Origin: Symbiodinium sp. CCMP2592
Lineage: Eukaryota > Sar > Dinophyceae > Suessiales > Symbiodiniaceae
DNA length: 64,000 nt
Reading direction: 5' to 3'
NCBI GenBank assembly: GCA_905221615.1
Contig: CAJNDT010005779.1
Span: forward strand, 775,752-839,751
The position numbers were made by a program, and so were the translations under genes. Each line of letters begins with the position of its first letter. Position 1 is the stretch's first letter. Under the pieces are notes generated by a model. The model was not told the DNA's origin. It worked only from the letters and a program-made list of their open reading frames with translations, and made no database searches. This document shows positions 53,425 to 63,522 of this stretch, piece after piece.

Positions 53425-54735
53425 GTTGCTTGAGGCCTACAGCAGTCGTAGCTTTCTCTGTATCTGCATCTCTATCTATACCTATAATGTCTCCTTCTAT
53501 ACATCTCTATCCCTATCTATACATATATCCATATCTCCAAAGAGCACATATGTTGACAGATAGAACATAGATAGACAGATAGATAGATCGATCGATAGCT
53601 GCTCTATGCATTTGTTTAGGTTTTTGATCTTTGCACATTTCATTTACTTATACAACATTAGGAGTACACTTGAGATGCTGTTTTCGGCCTGCGTTGCAGC
53701 ACTCAGAGTTTCGGATGCGTACTACAAGGCTTCCGGCGACAGTTGAATGCATATGCCTGGAAAAAAGCCATCGTCAGGGCTTTGGCTTTGGGGTTTAGTT
53801 GAGGGATGCTTGGAGGCTCATGGGTAATTAGTTATAAGTGGGGTTATAAGTAAGGTAACTATAACTATAACTCCCATTAGGCGACGTATAACCGTATACC
53901 CCCCCTTATAACTACCCATGACCCTCCAAGTGAGGGTGTCCTGGCCAACGTATCAGTACCGATGACAGGGTTTTCCGTCCTGCATCCCCTAGATCACACG
54001 AGCGTTTCTTCTGGCTTGCACCAGCATTTTAGGTTTCAGGTTTGGGCGTCGGGATTCATACTTAGTCTCTGCCCTTGCCGGTGAACATTCTGAACTGGGT
54101 GTTTTTTTTGTGCCGGTGAGCTTGTTAAAGCCACGATTCCGCTGCTCCATATTATAAGCCTGTTTGCCAGGTAGGAGAGCGCAGATCCTGAGCATGATGA
54201 CAATCGTCTTGCCCTTTGTGATTGCGATGATGATGACGATGATGATGATGATGACGAGGTATATGATGATAATGATGTTGCTGATGACGAAGTTAAAGAA
54301 TAATAGCCTGGTGATGAAGTTAAAGAAGAATAACCTGGTGATGATGCGGCGGAAGAAACAAGATAATGGGCGGCCATGTCAGTTATTACAGTGAAGGCAA
54401 TCCTGGACGTCGTGTTGGTGATGATGGCGCTGTTTTGACCCCAGTGGGGCGGTGGCGATGGAATTGAACCTGCTGACATGATAGTGTGACGAGAAGGAGG
54501 TGCCAACAATCACGATCAAGTGGCCCATGATTGTATGCTGGTGATGCTTGTAATGCCCTGATCGTTGTGAAGATGAGGCGGAGGTATGCTGCTGCTGATA
54601 GTAAACAGAAGATCGAGATGCCGATGCTCGAAACCGCTGAACTCTAGTCTCTACGCCCAAAAACTCTCAACCTGAGCTCTAAACCCCCTGAACTTTTTCA
54701 TTGCAAACTGCTGAACTCTAGCCTAACCCTAAACC
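53425..54735. other. ATPase intron with microsatellites
   Basis: TCTA/GATA runs at 53455-53600, a family-6 element (53810) and a GAT-rich stretch (54225-54360). The 157-codon Ser-rich minus ORF and the Met-rich plus ORF over the GAT run look like low-complexity artefacts. Confidence 0.6.
53810..53931. mobile_element. Family-6 inverted-repeat element
   Basis: CTTGGAGGCTCATGGGTAAT left; AACTACCCATGACCCTCCAAG right; inner TTATAAGT/ACTATAACT repeats. Confidence 0.85.
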
Positions 54736-54740
54736 AGCAG

Positions 54741-54791
54741 GGCCGTCAGCGTTCTGGTCATCGCTTGCCCTTGCTCTTTCGGCCTCGCAAC
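54741..54791 (+). CDS. P1B ATPase: membrane helix with CPC metal site
   Basis: After AACCAGCAG|G the frame reads AVSVLVIACPCSFGLAT (last Thr split). CPC in this helix coordinates the transported ion in P1B pumps; canonical form CPCALGLATPTA, here CPCSFGLAT. The codon interrupted after AC is completed by the G at 55707, giving GLAT-PTAVMVATG exactly as expected, so the intron 54792-55706 must begin GC (GC-AG). This is the cleanest exon junction in the ATPase series. Confidence 0.88.
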
Positions 54792-54865
54792 GCGGGCACC
54801 CGAGAATCCGAGTAATTTCAGACCGACAGGCGTAGTCTATACAGGGTTTAGGGTGTAGGGTACCT

Positions 54866-54981
54866 ATACTAGGACCTAGAGTAGGCTGTTATTCCCTTTT
54901 TAAGGGTTCAAATTCTCTTATAAGCTCCTTTAAACCAAAATGGGCACCCTTTCTATTCCCAGGTTACTCTTGGGTCTAGTA
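54866..54981. mobile_element. Family-9 element (ACTAGGACCTAGAGTAGG)
   Basis: TACTAGGACCTAGAGTAGGC left; GGTTACTCTTGGGTCTAGTA right. Closely matches 60422-60546. Confidence 0.82.
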
Positions 54982-55067
54982 TAGTCTCCATTGTAGTTCC
55001 TTTGTGGGATTACCTTATAGGATTCGATATATCAACCCCAAAAAGGAACTACTGTACTAGACTATAC
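54976..55067. mobile_element. Family-3 element (first of a tandem pair)
   Basis: TATAGTCTCCATTGTAGTTC left; GGAACTACTGTACTAGACTATA right. Shares its ends with the neighbours on both sides. Confidence 0.75.
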
Positions 55068-55105
55068 CTATAGTATCCATTGTAGTTTCCCTTTTTCGTT
55101 CACCC

Positions 55106-55136
<31 letters not shown>

Positions 55137-55186
55137 GGATCCTATAAGGTAACCCCCAAAAGGAACTACAATGGAGACGATAGGTA
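55066..55186. mobile_element. Family-3 element with (TA)n core (second of pair)
   Basis: TACCTATAGTATCCATTGTA left; GGAACTACAATGGAGACGAT then AGGTA right; (TA)n inside. Confidence 0.85.
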
Positions 55187-55706
55187 CTATACGACAAAAC
55201 ACTGTATCATAATGTAATATGAGTCCAGGACAGCTTTGTATCAGGTTTGGATAGCTTTTTGGCAACAAGGTGTTGTAAGGTTTTGTGCGGTTCTCGTTTG
55301 TTTTCACGCGGGTTTCGGTTGGAGGCACTAGCCGCAAGCGGCTTCTAGCAATGTTGGGTCACGCTTGTGTTTCTGTGAGCCCGTGGTCTTTTATTCGCCA
55401 CGCAGTGTCTGTGAACCTGACTACCGAGTGAAATTTAGTGCCCAGACGAGTGGAGCTTGGGCTGCATTGCGCGATGTCTCCCGTAGCACACGCAAGGTTA
55501 TGCGTAAGGCCTGGCAACAGTCTGCAAAGCCTTAGCCTATTATCTGGGACTAGGTTTAATCTAGGGGCTTAAATCACCAACCATTTTGGCGTTCCTCAGT
55601 TATACTCATTTATTTTTGTATAATTGTATATAGCATACCCCCAGACTATGTTCTGACAATCTTACCCTAAACCCTAAAGCCTCACAGCGTTTATAAGAAA
55701 AGCAAG

Positions 55707-55769
55707 GCCTACGGCGGTGATGGTGGCCACGGGGGTGGCCGCGCAGCACGGCTGCCTCGTCAAGGAAGG
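55707..55769 (+). CDS. P1B ATPase: post-CPC exon (PTAVMVATG)
   Basis: After AAGCAAG|G the frame reads PTAVMVATGVAAQHGCLVKE then G. It matches the invariant P1B stretch ATPTAxMVxTGxxAxxGxLxKGG after the CPC helix, leading into the phosphorylation domain. A GC (GG|GCC) or GA (AAG|GAA) donor is needed because homology ends at KEG; which one depends on the next exon. Confidence 0.85.
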
Positions 55770-55847
55770 GCCAAATGCCGTTCCTTGCAGTTTGTACGGC
55801 CGATGGGGGTCGACACGTTTCTGGGTTTACTTGGACCCTAAGACACC

Positions 55848-55922
55848 TACAGTACCGTCTTAGGGTTCCTTAATATGATTTCCTTATACAAGTCCTTAAG
55901 ACGGCAGGTTATTTGGGGTTGA
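55848..55922. mobile_element. Family-10 inverted-repeat element
   Basis: ACAGTACCGTCTTAGGGTTC left; GTCCTTAAGACGGCAGGTTA right. Confidence 0.7.
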
Positions 55923-56818
55923 TGCGGGGCTTGGAGGTTTAAGATAGCCGTTGTCCATATCCTCCCTGGTCTGTTGTGAAGCGGCTTGATTGCCTCATGC
56001 CTTTCTGCTTCTTTCAGCAGTTCCTCCTTTTTGCTCTTTGCTCTCTGTCTTTGCTATTTCGTTCCGTGTTGTGCTTTTCCGTCTGCCTGGTATCGTTTTG
56101 TTTGGTTAAGTACATCCACTCCTATTCTGCGGCAAGCTCCTTAAAACTTGCAAGCTGAAGCTGTTCTGTTAAACAGCAGAGGTACCGTGTGTTCTCCCAT
56201 TACCTCACGGTTTAGGGATGTTTGCGGCTTATCGGGGCTTAGCAATCGCACGTCCCGGTATCCTACTACATAGTGAGGGCTTTTTTCCGGTTTAAGCACA
56301 TCTCCCAACTGCATGCCACCGGTCGTTGTCCTGGTGAAGCCTCTGCCCGCGAGTAGTGTTCTGATCGTGCCGATGTTGAGGGATTAAGTTGCTTCTTGAT
56401 CTTTCGCAGGGCGGTCACACGAGCCGATTGTTTCGATACTGGTTTCTTAGTTTCTGGATCCTTGGCAACAGGTCGGAGGGTCAGTCCTGGCAGCCAGCAA
56501 GCCCGGGTTCAAAAAAATCGGGGCTTAGCAAACTGTAGCGAATCAGGACATTGCCAATTCTGACCCCCGCACCGGATGAGATGTTCCTTTACGAATGTTT
56601 GGTTTAAACCCTGAAACCTAAACTCTGAACCCGAATGCTAAACCCTACCCTAGTAGCTGAGTGGATACACTTTACACTTTTTGGGATAGTCTTACCCACT
56701 ATAAAACTAAAAGTGTACACATTTTGGGGGGGGCATTATGAACTCAGCAACGAAGCTACGAGTACCCTACGGATGTTTGATTTCGGGATGAGGATGTGTT
56801 TTTTAAGAATGTTTCAGG

Positions 56819-56879
56819 CAAGCCTCCCGGCAATCGCCTGGACCTGGAAGTTTGATGCCCTCGAGCAATCTCTCGCCTC
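56819..56879 (+). CDS. P1B ATPase: candidate pre-DKTG exon (DALEQSLAS)
   Basis: After TGTTTCAG|GCA the frame contains FDALEQSLAS before GTAGAG. P1B pumps have (G/E)-x-ALE-x-A-x-x-(L/V) between KGG and the DKTG strand, so DALEQSLAS fits in place and order. The upstream half (ASLPAIAWTWK) does not fit, so the true exon may start later, and the phase to the DKTG exon does not close cleanly. It directly precedes a family-4 element. Confidence 0.4.
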
Positions 56880-57001
56880 GGTAGAGTAGGTAACCTTTAA
56901 CCTTTTCGGGGTAGTGTAATCCGTTGTACATATGTATATATATATATATACATATGTATTTCCAAAGGCTAACCTTCAGTTTGCCTAGTATACTGGACAA
57001 C
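56880..57001. mobile_element. Family-4 element with (TA)n core
   Basis: GTAGAGTAGGTAACCTTTAA head, palindromic ACATATG-(TA)n-CATATGT core and GGCTAACCTTCAG tail with GGACAACTAG. Near-relative of 19208-19385. Confidence 0.75.
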
Positions 57002-57094
57002 TAGACTTGAATCCTCACTCGAGCCTGACCCCACTAACTCTTGCCGGTGTGTGTATTTGATTAAGAGTTGAAAACATGTGAGTTGAACAAACCC

Positions 57095-57195
57095 AAAACC
57101 CCTAAACCCTGATCCCTAAACCCTAAACCCTAAACCCTAAACCCTAAAACCCTAAACCCTAAACCCTAAAACCCTAAACCCTAAACCCTAAACCA
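57095..57195. repeat. Interstitial CCCTAAA tract (best preserved)
   Basis: About thirteen CCCTAAA units, mostly perfect, with occasional extra A. The longest telomere-like run in the window. Confidence 0.95.
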
Positions 57196-57199
57196 AGCG

Positions 57200-57940
57200 G
57201 AGGCCCGCACCTTTACCCCCCTACGGCATTGGACTCTGAAGCCTCGACACGGAACGTTCGAAGTGCGGGCTGAGCTCCTGCTCGAGTACTCTTAAGCCGA
57301 ACTTGTTTAGGTGATCCAAGATCCATGAAAGTCGCAAGCTGCCTGCCGCAGGATGCTGTGGTTTGGGAGAAGGCCGGGATCACGTGAGGATGTCAGGTTT
57401 CACATCGGTGATGCATATACGCCATGCAGAATAACGTGAAGGGACATCTCCTCGAGTCATCAGTGTCGACCCAGGTTTCATGTGTCTGCGAGTTTGGCTA
57501 TGGTGGTTGCTGTCGGACTTTGGCTGGGGTTTGGGAAAGGGCTGTTTTGGTAGATTTCTGTGGCACGCTGGGTAGGGTTATATAAAATCGGCTTACTATA
57601 CTCGGAGCTCAACGTGCGTAGTGTGAGAAATCCCGACACATGGCTCCTGGCCTATGGTGATGTGAACACAGACAGTCCCGATGTGCGGTTCAGGATGTCA
57701 CATTCCCCGAGCTATCAAAGCTCCATTAAACCCAGCCAGCAAAAAAATCAACTCGAATGCGACAGCTTGATCGACTAGAGGACATACTGTGCGGGCCTGA
57801 ATGCCTAGTAATAATGATAGAGCCTAAACCCTAAACCCCTAAACCGACAGTTGTGCTGGAGCTTTCGCCTAAATCACCGAGAAGCTCATCTGTGAGATCT
57901 TCGGGGCTGCACGAAACTTCGGATACCCAAAACCCTGACC
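57200..57940. other. ATPase intron, no gene seen
   Basis: Unstructured apart from a + ORF (57560-57778, including RNPDTWLLAYGDVNTDSPDV) without family features, and a CCCTAAA patch at 57825. Confidence 0.45.
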
Positions 57941-57943
57941 ATG

Positions 57944-58044
57944 TACCTATAGTCTCCATTGTAGTTCCTTTTGGGCGTTACCTTATAGGATTCTAACTAT
58001 ATATTTTGTTTACAAAAAGGAACTACAATGGAGACTATAGGTAG
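57944..58044. mobile_element. Family-3 inverted-repeat element
   Basis: TACCTATAGTCTCCATTGTA left and its exact complement right. Confidence 0.92.
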
Positions 58045-58261
58045 GACCTAAAACCATAGAACCCTGAACCCCTAATAGAAGCGTGACAGAGCCCTAAACC
58101 TCATGGAGCTTAAACCCCAAACCCTAAACTCTACAAACTGGCAAGTCCGAGTTGCGAGAGCGTAAATAACCCCAAACCCTGAACCATAAACCCTAGAGTG
58201 AAAACTCTCTCAGAACTAAACTCAAAAGCCTACAAACTTTGACAACTGCGAGGTCGGCAGG

Positions 58262-58323
58262 CTGACCCAAGCAGTCCTCGACAAGACCGGCACCCTGACC
58301 AAGGGGGAACCAGAGGCCACAGG
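58262..58323 (+). CDS. P1B ATPase: phosphorylation-site exon (DKTGTLTKG)
   Basis: After GTCGGCAG|G (or CTGCGAG|GTC) the frame reads [25 protein letters not shown] is the P-type ATPase signature: the Asp (codon at 58280) is phosphorylated in each cycle. TLTxG with Pro two residues later is typical of the P1B class. The exon must end before the CT microsatellite at 58329; ACAG|GAACC (GA donor) is a candidate. Confidence 0.85.
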
Positions 58324-58326
58324 AAC

Positions 58327-58327
<1 letters not shown>

Positions 58328-58375
<48 letters not shown>

Positions 58376-58460
58376 GCTCTCTCTCTCGCTCTCTCTCTCT
58401 CTCTATCTCTCGCTCTCTCTCTCGCTCTCTCTCTCTGCCTCTCACTGTCTCTCTCCTTCT
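58328..58460. repeat. CT microsatellite
   Basis: (CT)n with ATCTCTCG interruptions in three sub-blocks. The Arg/Glu-alternating minus ORF is an artefact. It starts within a few bases of the DKTG exon end. Confidence 0.95.
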
Positions 58461-60127
58461 CTCTTTCTATATGTTTCAGAGTCTAGGAGCCACAAGAAAC
58501 TCTACAAGTGTTCAAGAGTTTGCCAATTTCAGGTTTGGGGGCTTTTTTTGAGCTTTGGGTGGAGGCACCCCTACAAAAGGGTTTAGGGGTTGGGGCTTGA
58601 GGGTTTAGCGAGAAGGTTCTGCGGTTGAGGAGTGTTGGCTGACACGCAATCCAAGCCCATGCCGACGCCGAAACGGCGGAGAAACCTCAAGGCGCAGGGC
58701 TTAGGCAACCCTACCCTACGGCCCAAATACAAACTCGTTGAGGGAACCCCTGTTTCATGAAGGAAACAGAAAAGGATTCATATGACCAGGAACCCTAAGC
58801 CGTGGCGCTCGGAGCGTTGAATCGTTGAGTAGTTGTAGAATTTTTTGGGTCTTGGAGATTGGGAGGCGTTGGGTTCAACGTCACTCAAGGCTGAGATCCG
58901 CTCAAATCCACAACTGGGTTGCACACAAACCATGCGCCGAACCTCGGTCCCTTGGCGATCCCGATGGACAGGTCGTTGCTGTGGCTTTGCTGCCAGGCTC
59001 GGCCCATCTTTGAGAGCTGAAGGTATGGAGGTAACGGTGTTTTCACGGTTTTCAGGTGAGGCACTGATGACGGCCACAGCTTGGAGCTGCTAGCTGTTTA
59101 ATTCACGCAATGCGACATGCGCCAAGCGAGTTTCAGTGATGTTGCAGTTAACCGAAAGATACCACGTTGCATCAGTTTCTTTTGAATCGCAGTATGGCGT
59201 CCACTGGGATGCACTCTGATAATTGTCGCAGTTTGCCCATGGCTTTTCGTCAAGCTTTCAGGTGGTGCAAATCGCCCTTCCCAAACTACAACATGCCTGC
59301 CAACAACCGGTTGCTTTGCAGCAGTGTCCTTCCCTGAAGGTCTTCGACTCTGGTCAGGTCCCATCAGAATGGTAAGAACGGTACCAGGAATCCCCTACCG
59401 CGAACGCCTGCTCGAAGCATATCAGGATCGGCCTCTGCTTCCTGGCCCAGCGATGCCACCCAGGCGACACCCACCCGCAGTGTGAGGTTTCAACTGCTGA
59501 TATTTCTGCTGCGATCAGAGACAAGAGACCACTTGCCGGAGGCAAAACTGTATCCTCCATCCCCGTCTGTTTATGGGCTTCAATCCGCATGATTCTCATC
59601 CTTTCATGTCTGATCTGAGTTCAAGCCTTCGTATGTATGTAAAATATGTGTTCGCACGTGCAAACAATCGTACATGCATACCTGCGTACAGCATGCAATG
59701 CACGTCTGTGTGCATGTACACAGGCATAGATATGACTTCTGCTTTGTGCCTTTCCAACCTGTCGCAGGCAGCCGCATCTGCAACACGTGCGGTGAAGCAG
59801 ACAGACTGCCTTGGGATTCAGGCGAGGTGGAGGGTTTCGCGTTTACCAGGACCCCCCCAAGTGCCCTATGATAGAGCCCTTATGGTCCTTAATAGTGGCT
59901 GTTTAGGGTATAACAGAGGGTTGGTGGAGGGTTTAGGGTCAATTTATGAGGGTCGTTGTTGTTGGAGCGTCGCAAGTCTTGGAGATGTTCTGCCGGTGTC
60001 CTGGTGTTGAGGATTCGATAATTCAGGGCTACTAGAATCAGGGCTTATGTCATCGCCGAGTTACACATACAGATGAAATTACCTCGAGGTCCGGACTTCT
60101 GACTCTGCACATGACCTAGTTCCAAAT

Positions 60128-60228
60128 GGGTGGTTGTCAAAATCTCGGTCCATTTTTGGGGTTCCTATTATAGGACGGCACCGAATATTGAAGGTACCCA
60201 AAAAGGGCCCTAATGTTGACAACCACCC
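60128..60228. mobile_element. Family-2 inverted-repeat element with AAAT target duplication
   Basis: GGGTGGTTGTCAAAATCTCG left; CTAATGTTGACAACCACCC right; AAAT directly on both sides. Confidence 0.9.
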
Positions 60229-60421
60229 AAATCTCCCGATACACCAAATCAAGCTTTAGGGATGGAAGGCTTAAACCGTCTAAGGCCCTCGGTTTAAGAC
60301 TGGTGACTTTGGGGGAAGGGCTCGGGGTTGGTGGCGAAATTTGACCGCCATCCTCCGTCATTCCTGCATATTTCCAGCATTTGCGACAGATCAGGGCAGT
60401 ATGTCTAGCGGCAATCTTGAA

Positions 60422-60546
60422 ACTAGTCTAGGACCCGGAGTAGGCCCTTATTCCCTTTTTTAGGGTTTAGGTTTAGGTTCCCTTATAACACCCTTTAAAC
60501 CAAAAAGGGCACCCTTTTTATTCCTAGGTTACTCTTAGGTCTAGTA
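60422..60546. mobile_element. Family-9 element
   Basis: ACTAGTCTAGGACCCGGAGT left; TAGGTTACTCTTAGGTCTAGT right; TTTAGGTTTAGG within. Confidence 0.82.
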
Positions 60547-61959
60547 GCTGCACAGGAGCCGAAAGCCCGACCCAAGCCCGAATCTGAAATGAGAGATGCT
60601 ATGCTTGCTGGGACGTGCCCGTGTTTGCTGCCGTAGTGCCGTAGTCAATGCTGATAAGCCCCGCTATTTGGATGTTTTGTATTGTCTTGCTATGTTACTG
60701 TTCGTTGTTCCTGTCATCACGCTTAACGTCGCGGTTCTGTTGCGATGCACAGCGCTGCTACATGTTCGTGCAACAAAGTTTTTCCAACCCTGGCCAGAGG
60801 CAAAGTCAAACGGGACTCACGTCACATGTATGTAAGATGATTGAGCTGAAAGGGCACCTGACGATTCGTTGAGTGGAGGATGGGGTACTAAACCAGCAGT
60901 GCTCAGTGCGAATCTGAGATCTGCTGTGCTTTGCCGTTGGAAGGTTGACAAGACCGAGATGGTAGCTGTCGTCGGATGGTCCTCTGGCTGTGCACTTTGG
61001 GTTTGGGGACTGCAAGACTTTGTCACACCCTTGATGGCTTGTGAGTGCAGAGCGTGGAAAAAAGGGGTCATGCCTTGAGAAATATGCTGGATGCCATCGC
61101 CCTCGTAGGATCCCCAGCGTCAGGCAACTCCGAGTTTACCCGAGCATACCACATGCCTCGGGACGCTTCAACTTGAAGACTCGAAGTCTGAGTCTGGATG
61201 TTCGACTCATGGTAACTGTAGGGGGCGATCGAAAATGGACGGCCATACCTGGCATGACTCTTCGCCCCAACTTCTTTCACTAGACGACAGCCTCTGTCAC
61301 ATGGGCTTCCGGGACGACGTCAGTGGTATAATTGTCATGCGAGTAAGAAGCTATACTGTACCAAGAAATCGGTCTCCCGTGCTATAAAGTCTGAGTCGCT
61401 CTAAAGTCTGAGTCGACTTTGCCATATATGTTCTGACAGCGGCAGGCAGCAATCCCCACCCGAACTCATTTAGCGCCGCCCAGCGAGCCAGGGCCCTAAG
61501 TGCCTAGGCTGCTCCGTGCCGTGGAAGCCAACAGCGAGCATCCACTTGCCAAGGTCCGATGTTTTATGTTTTGCATGCCCGGTTGGATTTGTGCTGGGTG
61601 CTGCTTGTATCATACATGCTTGCGCAGACCGTAAACCAGGCCGAAACCGGGTTCGTCGACGCCCTCGGTTCACCATTCCAAACCTTCAGAGTTCGCGACT
61701 GCTTTGAAGATTCGATACCCCTACACTGGCCCTACACTTGAAAGGCCAAACTTTGAGGAATATTACAGTCCCTGATTATACACGCAGCCCTATGCCAAGT
61801 AAAGCGGCCCCTACACCCTAAGCCGAAACCCCAGCCCAACTTTCTCTTTTCAAAAGTTGAATGAAACCTCATGAATCCTGACCCAGCCCGCCATGACTCC
61901 TTATAGAGTCCTTATATACCCTTATAGCCCTGATGATATTCTCTTGCAAGCAATTGCAG

Positions 61960-62038
61960 GCCCTGCTTCGTTGGGCCGAATCCACCTCAACCGGTCCGGC
62001 TGCCGCTGCCCGTGCGGCCGCGCACGTGCCGGGGCAAG
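61960..62038 (+). CDS. P1B ATPase: nucleotide-binding domain exon with altered HP motif
   Basis: After AATTGCAG|GCC the frame reads ALLRWAESTSTGPAAAARAA then AHVPGQ, ending CAAG|GTGGAC (GT donor, phase 1). It aligns with the N-domain start LLxxAAxxExxSEHPLAxAIxxxA...PGxG of P1B pumps. The normally invariant His of SEHP, which contacts the adenine of ATP, is replaced by Gly (STGP), and the following L is Ala. Either a divergent pump, a pseudogene, or a wrong frame over a GC-rich stretch; the overall match favours a real exon. Later exons (GDG/GDN hinge) were not found and may lie beyond the window. Confidence 0.6.
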
Positions 62039-62622
62039 GTGGACCGATGTTCGGTGGGCCCTGAATACTGAGTTTATAGGTTCTGGGATAATGGGATAGT
62101 TCCATAGGGGGAGAACCGGTCTGAGTTTGAAGGTTCTAGGATAGTTCCATACTTTATTATAGGAGAACTAGTATGTGTTTGAAGGTTCGAGAATAGTTCT
62201 GTACAGAAACAGTTAGATATCATATCATCCTCAAGTGGGAGCTCCCCCTAAACCTTGTTGGAAAAGCCCCAACTAAGTCCTAAACCGTCCTGAACCTAAA
62301 CCTTCTGGCTGCACACGAGTTGCGAGAGCGTAAAGCCTAAGCCAAGAAGAAAAGTCTCGGAATCCTGTCCCCACAGAAGCCTTCCCGAGTATCGAGAGGT
62401 TTGCAGGCCCGGTAATCACAAAATATTCTGAAGCCCTGAAGAGACCCCCATCTATCGGTGCAAGCTACGTAAACCCAGAATATTATGACCAAGCCCTGCA
62501 GATACCGGCAATTCGCATAAGTTCCTGCGCAGGTGTGAGCTGTCACATCGATCCTTTGGGCGCCTCGTCTTTCGCTGGAGTGTCTGTTTAAAGGTTCAGG
62601 AGTTTGAGGTTCAAAGCCTTCC

Positions 62623-63018
62623 ATGAACGTCGAGCCATGCAAACGCAGTGCTACAGGTTTGTTTTGGAAGGATTTTGGAATACAAGTCTTCGCCACGCAG
62701 GAGATGGTCACCTTGAAGCCTGAAGAAGCTGTCATGCCAAACTCATCTCGTGGCCTGCTTCCGGACGGTGGACTACTGACAACTGCAGGCTTGATATGGT
62801 TTATGCACAGTCTCCTGGCCCGGTTCAACAGCCCAGGTTGTGTACACAATTTGAGTGTGGTGGGCTACAGACATTCCGAAATCCCGAACGGACCTTTCGA
62901 ACTGCTCCGTGCCTCTCACAGCTTATACCCGTTGCTTCAAGCCAGCTTCAAGTCCGAAGCACAAACTCCCAAGACCTTCAACTCCTCACCCCATGCACAA
63001 CCCCAGTCCAGACCCTAA
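62623..63018 (+). CDS. Unassigned 131-codon ORF
   Basis: ATG-initiated frame reading GLFWKDFGIQVFATQEMVTL and LLPDGGLLTTAGLIWFMHSL; ends in a CCCTAAA-like tail. An overlapping 170-codon minus ORF (62337-62849) is equally long, so strand and reality are unresolved. Confidence 0.2.
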   Translation: MNVEPCKRSATGLFWKDFGIQVFATQEMVTLKPEEAVMPNSSRGLLPDGGLLTTAGLIWFMHSLLARFNSPGCVHNLSVVGYRHSEIPNGPFELLRASHSLYPLLQASFKSEAQTPKTFNSSPHAQPQSRP

Positions 63019-63090
63019 AGCCCACCCTCCTAAAACAAATCAAACTTTACGCCCCGCTTTCAACCCTAATTAGAAGCCCTGTTTAAACCC

Positions 63091-63194
63091 TACCTATAGT
63101 CTCCATTGTAGTTCCTGTTGGGGGTTACCTTATAGGATCCTAATTATATATTTGATTAAAGCAAAAAAGGAATTACTTTGGAGACTATAGGTAA
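63091..63194. mobile_element. Family-3 inverted-repeat element
   Basis: TACCTATAGTCTCCATTGTA left; AATTACTTTGGAGACTATAG then GTA right. Confidence 0.9.
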
Positions 63195-63210
63195 ACACTA
63201 CTCTAAAACC

Positions 63211-63320
63211 TCAGCTTCGATGGGCGTTCAGGAACGGTTCGCTGCCAAAGCCTTGCAGCGTGGCAGGACGGGTGCACTTCCTGAAAAGCCCCGATCGATG
63301 CTCCGTCCCGCTTCTACACT
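63211..63320 (+). CDS. Candidate exon before an introner-like element
   Basis: Frame MGVQERFAAKALQRGRTGAL then PEKPRSMLRPAST, ending ACACTAG|GTAGGG. The donor belongs to an inverted-repeat element of the same family as the 53247 intron. Basic, unrecognised. Confidence 0.4.
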
Positions 63321-63412
63321 AGGTAGGGCTTTGGGATATTTTATATTTTCCGTTGTTGGGCTGAAGAGGATCTTATTTACTAATATTTTTCAAAGGCTTT
63401 AAAAGGCCCACC
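63321..63412. mobile_element. Introner-like element, relative of the 53247-53338 intron
   Basis: AGGTAGGGCTTTGGGATATT left; AATATTTTTCAAAGGCTTTA then AAAGGCCCACCTTG right. Starts with GT after AG and shares several blocks with the UBL-ankyrin intron. Confidence 0.65.
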
Positions 63413-63522
63413 TTGTACAGTTGTCTGGTTGGGAGCAGGGTATCCGTATCACCTTATAGTCCCTACATAACTTCATCGTGATGTACCAGCGGAACCCTTC
63501 ATAATTATTAAGGCCCCTATAT

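Larger units (their letters stand above)
58460..61955. other. ATPase intron between DKTG and N-domain exons
   Basis: Many ORFs of 60-145 codons on both strands, often two or three open frames over the same bases (for example 59355-59600 and 60595-61080), so none can be chosen. A reading at 61645-61741 (TVNQAETGFVDALGSPFQTF) is a weak exon candidate. Contains repeat elements at 60128 and 60422. Confidence 0.45.

Noticed and set aside
54036..54509. 157-codon minus ORF, Ser-rich
   Set aside because: Driven by the GAT microsatellite on the + strand; Ser runs are its shadow.
57095..57195. True chromosome end
   Set aside because: The CCCTAAA run is short and continues into ordinary sequence with ATPase exons on both sides.
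58230..58445. Arg/Glu-alternating minus ORF
   Set aside because: Translation of the CT microsatellite, opposite to the DKTG exon.
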